Source: Nitrospinota bacterium (GTDB lineage: Bacteria; Nitrospinota; Nitrospinia; UBA9942). Taken from it: a DNA stretch of 11,144 nt. How positions within the stretch are numbered: the first letter of the stretch is position 1; every line of letters starts with the position of its first letter. The translations under genes and the position numbers were made by a program. Of this stretch, positions 6,091 to 11,144 are shown in pieces. Location of the stretch: the NCBI GenBank assembly GCA_016234205.1, contig JACRGN010000242.1, positions 1-11,144 on the forward strand, given 5' to 3'. The notes under the pieces are model-generated. The model saw only the letters and a program-made list of their open reading frames with translations, did not search any database and was not told where the DNA came from.

Positions 6091-8810
6091 TGCTAAATTC
6101 TAAAAATCGGAATAACAAGGGAATGGCTGGGACATTGAATCTTCAAACATTAGGTCTGATTTTATTATTATCTATTTTCTCATTTTCATGCTCCAGATCA
6201 GTTAAGGTAGATAAGAAGAGTCAACTGCCCAATCAGGCAGCAGTCAAGTCTGAAGATAATAAAAATAATTCAGGTAAAGCCAAAACAGGTCAGGTGCCTG
6301 CATCTCAGCAACCCGCCGAAGAGATAAAGGGAGAGAATAAAGATGAAATCTTAATGCATATATCCGGGGCTATTACAAATCTACAAAAAGATACAAAAGG
6401 TAAAGAAGTTGCTCCGACTTTACCCCCTGATAGCAAAGCGGCTTTGCCTGAAGAGGTTACAACTCAGGCACCATCGTCTCAGCAGATTCAGCAGCCCTCT
6501 GCCCCTTCAGTAATTTCTGAAACGAAACCTCAAGATACAGCTAAAAAAACAGCAGAGGAATCCCCTCAAGCTATTTATAAAAATCATATAAGCGGTGCTA
6601 TTACACCTGTTGACATAGGTGTTAAAAAAACCTATTTGGCAATAGATGTTGATGAGACAAATTTCAGAGAAGGTCCGGGGTTAGAGTTTCCAATAAAAGG
6701 GGCTGCAAACAGGGGAGAGAGGTTTGAGTTGATTGAGGCAACAGATAACATTTATCATGACAAGCCGTGGTATAAGGTGAAAGATAAGAATGGCAATGAG
6801 GTCTATATCTGGGGCGGGAGTGTCCGTGTTTTGAAAGGCGGAGAAGCGACAATCATGTCCAGGGCAGATACAGATACATTATATCTTTCAAATAAAAAGA
6901 TAGCAGGTGAGAAACAGGGGCTTGTATCTCTGCCAAAGGAGATTGAATCAAGGTCTGTAGTTCTTAACTTTGAAAATACGGATATAAATGATGTCATAGC
7001 TACCATAGGTGAATTGCTGGGGCTTGATTATATTATTGAACCGGGTGTGGCAGGGAAGATAACGATACACACATCAGGGAAGATGCCGGCAGGTGAATTG
7101 TTTCCTGTCCTTGAGCAGGTATTGGAGATAAATAATCTTACTGTAGTAAGAACAGGAAAATATTACAGGTTTATGCCGATGGCAGAGGCAAAGAGAAAAC
7201 CTCTGGAAACATTCATTGGCAGGGATGGCAGCGGTCTTCCTTCTGCTGATAGGATAATTATACAGCTTGTCCCGATTAAGTTCCTGCCCGTAGAATCCAT
7301 AAAGGGGGTTTTAACCCCCCTCCTGACAAAAAGCGGGAGTTTTCTTGATATACCAAATTCCCAGACATTGGGGCTGATTGATACAGCCTCAAATGTGAAG
7401 AGGCTCCTTGAGATAGTAGATGCATTGGATGTAAATACATTAGACAGGATGCACGTGAGGCTATTCCAGATTCGATTTATGAAGGCATCTGACCTCTCAA
7501 AAGAACTGGTAAATATATTTTCAACACTTGGAATTAAGGAAAAGGAACAGTTTTTAAAATTTGTGCCGATTCAGAGGATAAATTCAGTCCTCATGGTCGG
7601 TGCCTCTTCTGAAATAATCCAGACTGCCGAGAAATGGATTAAGGAGCTGGACAAGCCTGTGATTGAAGGGGAAATGGGGACATATGTCTATTATGTCCAG
7701 AATGGTGATGCCGGCAATATTGCAGGAATTATTACCTCACTCTACGGCGGCAAGAAAAAACCTGCCGTATCAGGGGTTCTGCTTCCACAAAGTGCCGGTG
7801 AGCCTCAAGCTATAAAACTCGCGGAGACTCCGAAGGTTGTTGAACCTCCAAAGGGTCCTGTTACATCAGTAGAGATATTAGGGGCGGCTGAAGTAGAGGG
7901 GGAGGTTGTTGTTATATCAGATAAGGAGACTAATTCTATCATCATACGCACAGGTCCTCAAAACTATCCTGCAATACTTGAGACAATAAAGAGGCTGGAT
8001 AAGGTGTCTGTTCAGGTATTGATTGAAATTATGGTGGCTGAGCTTACATTGGATGAAAGAACCCAGTTTGGACTGGAGTGGGCAATCAAGACAGGTACAG
8101 GCGGATTTGGTGTTGATACAGGCTCATCCCTCGGTGGAAATATTGGAAAGAGTATAGGTCAGATGAGTGCCCCTGGTCTCAGTGCCTTTGTCCACGAGAC
8201 AGATAAATTCATAGGACTCTTTCAGGCGTATGCAAGTGATTCAAAATTAAATGTTCTGCTCAGCCCTATGATTCTTACATCAGAAAATAAACCCGCAACC
8301 ATAAATATAGCCAATGAAGTTCCAATAGAGACGACTACATTTCTCCAGACAGGCACAACACCCGTTACAACAAGGTCATTCCAGTATAAGAGCATAGGAA
8401 CAAAATTGACTGTCACTCCAAAGATAAATGAGGAAAGATTGGTTACGCTTAATATAAATCAGGAGGTAAGTCAGGTAAATGAAGCCGCTCAGACAGCGGC
8501 AGGTGCACCGCCATCATTTTTTTCAAGACAGCTTCAGACATCCGTTGTAGTCAATGATAAACAAAGTCTTATACTTGGCGGGCTTATAGAGGACAAAAAG
8601 GATAATAGCCGCTCAGGTATTCCATGGCTTTATAAAATACCCGTAATTGGATGGCTCTTTGGTGCCAAGAAGGATGCGATGAGAAAGACAGAGCTTCTTA
8701 TGTTAATAACCCCTCATGTAATTACTAACAGCCGTGAGGCAAAGGCTGTTACAGAAGAATTTCAGAGCAGATTAGAATCCCTCCAGAAAACTCTTGTCTT
8801 TAACAGATAA
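6090..8810 (+). CDS. gspD: T2SS secretin GspD with lipoprotein-type signal and SH3b domain
   Basis: A 906-residue secretin, longer than the usual roughly 650. An N-terminal hydrophobic segment ends in FSFSC with C34 as a likely lipidated cysteine (imperfect lipobox). A Pro/Gln/Lys-rich linker (about 40-165) contains HISGAIT twice (90-96 and 166-172). A bacterial SH3 domain follows at about 180-249 (TNFREGPGLEFPIKGAANRG, PWYKVKDKNGNEVYIWGGSV). Then come N0 (289-363), N1 (388-448), N2 (455-522), N3 (530-637) and the C-terminal secretin barrel (640-880) with IEIMVAELTLDE, VPIETT, SGIPWLYKIPVIGWLFG and TELLMLITPHVI. It forms the outer-membrane channel. The start overlaps the gspM stop; an in-frame ATG at 6123 behind AAGGG is an alternative. 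PilQ is an alternative name, but the gspI-J-K context favours GspD. Confidence 0.88.
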   Translation: MLNSKNRNNKGMAGTLNLQTLGLILLLSIFSFSCSRSVKVDKKSQLPNQAAVKSEDNKNNSGKAKTGQVPASQQPAEEIKGENKDEILMHISGAITNLQKDTKGKEVAPTLPPDSKAALPEEVTTQAPSSQQIQQPSAPSVISETKPQDTAKKTAEESPQAIYKNHISGAITPVDIGVKKTYLAIDVDETNFREGPGLEFPIKGAANRGERFELIEATDNIYHDKPWYKVKDKNGNEVYIWGGSVRVLKGGEATIMSRADTDTLYLSNKKIAGEKQGLVSLPKEIESRSVVLNFENTDINDVIATIGELLGLDYIIEPGVAGKITIHTSGKMPAGELFPVLEQVLEINNLTVVRTGKYYRFMPMAEAKRKPLETFIGRDGSGLPSADRIIIQLVPIKFLPVESIKGVLTPLLTKSGSFLDIPNSQTLGLIDTASNVKRLLEIVDALDVNTLDRMHVRLFQIRFMKASDLSKELVNIFSTLGIKEKEQFLKFVPIQRINSVLMVGASSEIIQTAEKWIKELDKPVIEGEMGTYVYYVQNGDAGNIAGIITSLYGGKKKPAVSGVLLPQSAGEPQAIKLAETPKVVEPPKGPVTSVEILGAAEVEGEVVVISDKETNSIIIRTGPQNYPAILETIKRLDKVSVQVLIEIMVAELTLDERTQFGLEWAIKTGTGGFGVDTGSSLGGNIGKSIGQMSAPGLSAFVHETDKFIGLFQAYASDSKLNVLLSPMILTSENKPATINIANEVPIETTTFLQTGTTPVTTRSFQYKSIGTKLTVTPKINEERLVTLNINQEVSQVNEAAQTAAGAPPSFFSRQLQTSVVVNDKQSLILGGLIEDKKDNSRSGIPWLYKIPVIGWLFGAKKDAMRKTELLMLITPHVITNSREAKAVTEEFQSRLESLQKTLVFNR
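6357..6605 (+). repeat. Duplicated HISGAIT motif in the GspD linker
   Basis: The heptapeptide HISGAIT occurs at 6357-6377 and 6585-6605 within the low-complexity linker of GspD, 76 residues apart. The two copies use partly different codons (TCCGGG versus AGCGGT), so this is not a fresh DNA duplication. The second copy stands immediately before the SH3b domain. Confidence 0.85.
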
Positions 8811-8829
8811 AATTTGGTAATATAGATTC

Positions 8830-8906
8830 AGTCTAAAAGTCTGAGAGTCTAAGAGTGAAAATAACTTTTAGACTTTTAGACTCTTAGTCTATTAGACTAA
8901 TTTTTT
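8830..8906 (+). terminator. Octamer-array hairpin with T-run after gspD
   Basis: The left arm is AGTCTAAA, AGTCTGAG, AGTCTAAG, AGTGAAAA (8830-8861). The right arm is CTTTTAGA x2, CTCTTAGT, CTATTAGA (8865-8896). The arms are complementary over about 30 positions with a few mismatches, and are followed by a T6 run at 8901-8906. This is built from period-8 repeats but has the shape of an intrinsic terminator for the gsp run. It ends 4 bp before the tRNA gene. Confidence 0.65.
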
Positions 8907-8910
8907 GTTT

Positions 8911-8986
8911 GCCGAGGTAGCTCAGTCGGTAGAGCGAAGGACTGAAAATCCTTGCGTGGGCGGTTCGATTCCGCCCCTCGGCACCA
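8911..8986 (+). tRNA. tRNA-Phe (GAA)
   Basis: A complete 76-nt cloverleaf. The acceptor stem is GCCGAGG/CCTCGGC, the D-arm GCTC...GAGC, the anticodon stem AAGGA/TCCTT around loop CTGAAAA with anticodon GAA at 8944-8946, the T-arm GGCGG-TTCGATT-CCGCC, discriminator A at 8983 and an encoded CCA at 8984-8986. All stems pair. It is flanked on both sides by inverted octamer arrays. Confidence 0.97.
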
Positions 8987-8992
8987 TAAAAT

Positions 8993-9071
8993 AGTGACAA
9001 AGTATCAAAGTGTCAAAGAATCAAAATTCTATGCTCTGACACTCTGACACTCTGACACTCTGACACTTTTC
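8993..9071. repeat. Inverted pair of octamer arrays between tRNA-Phe and tsaB
   Basis: The left arm is AGTGACAA, AGTATCAA, AGTGTCAA, AGAATCAA (8993-9024). The right arm is GCTCTGAC followed by ACTCTGAC x3 (9033-9064). GTGTCA in the left arm pairs with TGACAC in the right, giving an imperfect hairpin of roughly 30 bp. The right arm runs to within 7 bases of the tsaB ATG, leaving no visible Shine-Dalgarno sequence. Confidence 0.88.
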
Positions 9072-9815
9072 ATGATAATTCTGGGCATTGACACTTCAAC
9101 AAATCAGGGAAGTGTTGCTATTGCAGAAGGCGGAAGTCTGCTCTCCGAATCATTTCTTCCTTTAAATAGTTCCTATTCTAAGACCCTAATTAATTCATTA
9201 GATGATTTATTAAAAAAATGTAAAATCGGAATCAATGATATTGATGGATTTGCCGTATCAATTGGTCCCGGCTCATTTACAGGATTAAGGATAGGTCTCT
9301 CTACATGCAAAGGTTTTAATCTTGCCACAGGGAAGCCTATTGTCCCTGTGGGGACACTGGACGCAATTGTTGAGAGTTATTTTTCGGATTCAGGATTTTT
9401 TCAATCTTCAATCTTCAATCTTCAATCTCCAATTTTGTTGCTCTGTCCAATTCTTGATGCCAAAAAGGGTGAAGTTTATGCATCTTTGTATAAATATGAA
9501 AAGGGGGTGATAAAAAAGGTAGAGGATGATATGGCTATCAGTCCTGAAAGACTCTGTGAGAAGATTAATGAACCAGTAATCTTTTTTGGTGATGGTATTA
9601 AATCTTACGGTGATTTTATCAGGGATAAATTAAATGGGCTTGCCTATTTTTATGGTGATGCACAAAAAAATTCAGTAGCCGCCAGCATTGCTTTGCTTGG
9701 CGGCAAAAAAATAGAAAGGGGGGATATTGAAGATTCAACTGCCTTAAAACCAAAGTATATCCGCCGTTCAGAGGCGGAAATCAAATTGGAAGAAAAAGGA
9801 GGAATATATTTATGA
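9072..9815 (+). CDS. tsaB: tRNA t6A modification protein TsaB (YeaZ)
   Basis: A 247-residue ASKHA-fold protein that partners TsaD in making N6-threonylcarbamoyladenosine at position 37 of ANN-decoding tRNAs. Diagnostic features are the N-terminal MIILGIDTSTNQGSVAI phosphate-binding-like strand, IGPGSFTGLRIGLSTCKGF (64-82), VPVGTLDAIVES, and ILDAKKGEVYASLY (127-140). The protein has the usual size. Residues 104-120 (FSDSGFFQSSIFNLQSP) contain a translated heptamer array inserted between the helix after VGTLDAI and the strand before LDAKKGEVY, where the family normally has a short loop. The start ATG at 9072 has no visible ribosome-binding site, since an octamer array abuts it. The stop overlaps the next gene (ATGA). 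Confidence 0.92.
   Translation: MIILGIDTSTNQGSVAIAEGGSLLSESFLPLNSSYSKTLINSLDDLLKKCKIGINDIDGFAVSIGPGSFTGLRIGLSTCKGFNLATGKPIVPVGTLDAIVESYFSDSGFFQSSIFNLQSPILLLCPILDAKKGEVYASLYKYEKGVIKKVEDDMAISPERLCEKINEPVIFFGDGIKSYGDFIRDKLNGLAYFYGDAQKNSVAASIALLGGKKIERGDIEDSTALKPKYIRRSEAEIKLEEKGGIYL
9400..9433 (+). repeat. Heptamer array (TTCAATC x4) inside tsaB
   Basis: Four exact TTCAATC units and a partial TCCAAT, translated as FQSSIFNLQSP. The core 31 bases (9396-9426) are identical to the array in the gspJ leader but are read in a different frame relative to the unit. Confidence 0.92.
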
Positions 9816-10033
9816 TACCAAAAGGATATAACGAAGATTTAATTGAAAAGGCAACAAATGAAAATAAAGAATTCAGGTCATTATATTTGGAACATCTTGA
9901 ATTGGAAAAAAAGCTGTCAGAATTCAATAAATCAAAATTTTTAACCACTGAGAGAGATATAGAGAAAAAGAGATTACAAAAGATAAAACTTTCTGGTAAG
10001 GACAGGATGGCAAAGATATTAAATAAGTATTAG
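9812..10033 (+). CDS. Small DUF465/YdcH-like protein
   Basis: A 73-residue, highly charged, helical protein: EFRSLYLEHLELEKKLSEFNK, then FLTTERDIEKKRLQKIKLSGKDRMAKIL. The pattern of a hairpin of two helices, with L..EH..LEKKL.E and a conserved K.KL..KD near the end, fits the DUF465 (YdcH) family, whose function is not established. It overlaps the tsaB stop by ATGA and has an excellent AAGGAGG at 9796-9802 within the end of tsaB, so it is co-translated with tsaB. Family assignment is by pattern only. Confidence 0.7.
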   Translation: MIPKGYNEDLIEKATNENKEFRSLYLEHLELEKKLSEFNKSKFLTTERDIEKKRLQKIKLSGKDRMAKILNKY

Positions 10034-10080
10034 AGTCATTTTTGATGACAAAAATTGTTTAAAGGACTTTAACATAACTA

Positions 10081-10106
10081 ACCTGTCTGCCGTAGCACAG
10101 GCAGGT
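10081..10106. repeat. Short palindromic repeat
   Basis: ACCTGTCTG and CAGGCAGGT are complementary at 8 of 9 positions (the ninth a G-T pair) around a CCGTAGCA loop. Its high GC content in an AT-rich gap, and a resemblance to CTGCC...GGCAG dispersed palindromes seen in other genomes, suggest a mobile or REP-like repeat. Confidence 0.6.
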
Positions 10107-10117
10107 ATGTAATACTA

Positions 10118-10167
10118 TATTTCAGCAATATAATAATTGATACAAAACTATTATATTGTATTTCAGC
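10118..10167. repeat. 10-bp perfect inverted repeat within 9-bp direct repeats
   Basis: CAATATAATA (10126-10135) and TATTATATTG (10149-10158) are exact complements around a 13-base loop. TATTTCAGC occurs on both sides, at 10118-10126 and 10159-10167. There is no T-run after it. It could be a weak hairpin, a regulator site or a small element remnant. Confidence 0.6.
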
Positions 10168-10276
10168 TCTGTTTTGCGATTTTATAAGGTTTTTTTCTTT
10201 GACTATCTCACCTTTAATTTTTATAATCCATCATAATGTTGAATAAGCTTAAAAGACAATGTTAGCAGGAATAGGA

Positions 10277-10732
10277 ATGATGAATAACGGATTCTCAAAT
10301 TGGGCAAAGTGGAGAGGCAGAAACGGACTGGATGACATCGAGCTGCCTGGAGTCTATGCCATTGCGCTCTCTGAACAAGACATTTCGGGCACTTCCTTTG
10401 AGTGGAGGCGGGAAGTCATTTATGTGGGCATGACAAATTCCAAAGGTGGTCTAAAATCACGACTCCAACGATTCGAGAACACAATTAAAGGCGGTAAAGG
10501 CCATGGTGGTGATAGTCGGGTCAGATACAAACACCCTGATCACGAAAGATTAATCCCTCGGCTCTATGTTTCCGTCTGGCCAAAGGCTTGCAATGTACTG
10601 TCGAACCAACCATCTGATCTTCGGGCTATGGGAGAGGTGGCAAAATTAGAGTACGAGTGTTTCGCTCATTTCGTCGAAGCATTTCACCAGTTGCCAGAGT
10701 TTAACGATAAGAAAAGGTCACCAAAGAAATGA
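10277..10732 (+). CDS. GIY-YIG-like nuclease family protein
   Basis: A 151-residue protein with the layout of a GIY-YIG nuclease domain: GVY at 25-27 (LPGVYAIAL), YVG at 49-51 (VIYVGMTNS), an arginine in GLKSRLQRF (R62), a His/Tyr region at about 76-84 (GHGG...RYK), and a possible metal-binding glutamate in GEVAKLEYECF (E120 or E125). GIY-YIG enzymes cut DNA, but the spacing between GVY and YVG is large and some catalytic positions are uncertain, so activity is not assured. The ATG at 10277 or 10280 is preferred because AGGA at 10267-10270 is well placed; an upstream ATG at 10259 lacks one. The gene is clearly more GC-rich than tsaB or the gsp genes, and an attC-like site follows it, suggesting acquisition as an integron cassette. 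Confidence 0.65.
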   Translation: MMNNGFSNWAKWRGRNGLDDIELPGVYAIALSEQDISGTSFEWRREVIYVGMTNSKGGLKSRLQRFENTIKGGKGHGGDSRVRYKHPDHERLIPRLYVSVWPKACNVLSNQPSDLRAMGEVAKLEYECFAHFVEAFHQLPEFNDKKRSPKK

Positions 10733-10733
10733 C

Positions 10734-10797
10734 CTGCCAATAAGTCGCTGAAGCGGATCGCCGAAAAAGCCGGCTCCCGCTTAGCTCTGCGTTATGG
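10734..10797 (+). other. attC-like recombination site
   Basis: An imperfect palindrome with the attC layout. The inverse-core region is at about 10735-10743 (GCCAATAA), L'' is GCTGAAGCGG (10747-10756), an inner GCCG/CGGC stem is at 10760-10774, L' is CCGCTTAGC (10777-10785) and the core site is GTTATGG (10791-10797). L'' and L' pair perfectly except for one unpaired G (10750), matching the extrahelical base typical of attC. AAGTCGCTGAAGCGGA closely resembles known attC left halves. The core deviates from GTTRRRY at two positions and the inverse core is degenerate. Confidence 0.65.
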
Positions 10798-10846
10798 TAA
10801 AAAGGAAAATAAAATGATAAAATAGCTACTGATAAAGGAGGGCAGT

Positions 10847-11116
10847 GTGCCGGTTATTAGTATGTTTTATGGAATAATTGTTATGATGTTTTTTATAGAT
10901 AATAAGAAGCATAAAAAGCCTCATATTCATGTAAAATATCAAGAACAAGAAGCCGTGATTTCTATACCTGATGGAGAAGTGCTTGAAGGAGAATTTAAGT
11001 CAAATAAATTAAAGCTGGTTCAGGCATGGATTGAGATACATAAAGAAGACCTTATGGCAGATTGGGAATTGGCAGTAAATGGACAAACCCCACTTAATAT
11101 TGAACCACTGAGGTGA
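10847..11116 (+). CDS. DUF4160 domain protein
   Basis: An 89-residue protein with the full DUF4160 pattern: MPVISMFYGIIVMMFF at the start, PHIHVKYQEQEAVISI (the HxHV motif at 26-29), DGEVLEGEF, and LKLVQAWIEIHKEDLMADWELA. Members occur widely next to DUF2442 genes and the pair has been proposed as a toxin-antitoxin-like module; its biochemistry is not established. The GTG start at 10847 has AAAGGAGG just upstream. Its stop is 5 bp before the next start. Confidence 0.85.
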   Translation: MPVISMFYGIIVMMFFIDNKKHKKPHIHVKYQEQEAVISIPDGEVLEGEFKSNKLKLVQAWIEIHKEDLMADWELAVNGQTPLNIEPLR

Positions 11117-11121
11117 TAGAT

Positions 11122-11144
11122 ATGAATCCAAGAGTTAAATCTGT
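11122..11144 (+). CDS. DUF2442 domain protein (start only)
   Basis: An ATG 5 bp after the DUF4160 stop opens a frame reading MNPRVKSV before the window ends. This N-terminus and its position match the DUF2442 partner that usually follows DUF4160. Only seven full codons and part of an eighth are visible, so the call depends on context. Confidence 0.6.

Larger units (their letters stand above)
10034..10258. other. AT-rich gap between the DUF465 gene and the GIY-YIG gene
   Basis: No gene is visible in these 225 bp. They hold a small palindromic repeat (10081-10106), a perfect 10-bp inverted repeat flanked by 9-bp direct repeats (10118-10167), a T-rich stretch at 10190-10200, and a GTTGAAT sequence at 10238-10244 matching the integron core-site consensus GTTRRRY. 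Composition changes to more GC-rich at about 10260. Confidence 0.6.
10239..10797 (+). mobile_element. Probable single integron gene cassette (GIY-YIG gene plus attC)
   Basis: A gene more GC-rich than its surroundings is followed directly (2 bp after its stop) by an attC-like imperfect palindrome, the standard layout of an integron cassette. The left boundary is inferred as either GTTGAAT (10238) or GTTAGCA (10261), both just upstream of the gene. The right boundary is at the GTTATGG core (10791). No integrase or second attC is in the window, so it would be a lone or cluster-edge cassette. Confidence 0.5.

Noticed and set aside
7304..7319. GGGGGTT/AACCCCC palindrome in gspD
   Set aside because: It lies within the conserved N1 domain coding sequence with a 2-base loop, and is probably chance from Gly-Val-Leu-Thr-Pro codons.
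9322..9510. Second forward open frame inside tsaB
   Set aside because: It is open partly because the stop-free heptamer array reads through in every phase; tsaB in the other frame is clearly real.

Overview
The window looks like the chromosome of an AT-leaning Gram-negative bacterium. It carries pseudopilin, inner-membrane and secretin genes of a type II secretion system (T2SS). The PilM-like GspL, the lipoprotein-type secretin and the abundance of short tandem repeats are reminiscent of Nitrospirota or former deltaproteobacterial lineages, but the sequence alone does not fix the phylum.

Layout. Positions 1-140 are the end of an insertion sequence: a transposase C-terminus followed by two near-identical 18-bp terminal repeats. 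It abuts a CHAT-protease gene that has lost its 5' end (to 1109). Next is a tight six-gene run, gspI-gspJ-gspK-gspL-gspM-gspD (1132-8810), with ATGA-type overlaps at I/J, J/K and M/D. A tRNA-Phe(GAA) gene (8911-8986) follows, then tsaB (tRNA t6A modification) overlapping a small DUF465/YdcH-like gene. After an AT-rich gap with two hairpin repeats comes a more GC-rich GIY-YIG-like gene followed at once by an attC-like site, so it looks like a single integron cassette. The window ends in a DUF4160-DUF2442 pair, the second gene cut by the window edge.

How the T2SS genes fit together. GspI, GspJ and GspK would form the tip of the pseudopilus. GspL (PilM-like cytoplasmic domain, one membrane helix, PilN-like periplasmic domain) and GspM (PilO-like) form the inner-membrane platform. 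GspD is the outer-membrane secretin; here it has a lipoprotein-like signal, a long linker and an SH3b domain before N0. No GspC, E, F, G or H is in the window.

The most unusual signal is the density of short tandem arrays. Period-7 arrays, stop-free in the copies present, lie inside coding sequence: each of the three pseudopilin leaders, the GspK C-terminal region and the middle of TsaB. Period-8 arrays, mostly containing stop triplets, lie in the gaps and occur as inverted pairs able to form long hairpins: between gspL and gspM, and on both sides of the tRNA gene. Two other common-looking dispersed repeats appear to be inserted in frame in gspI and gspK. The region has therefore been repeatedly invaded by small repeats, with reading frames filtering which survive where.
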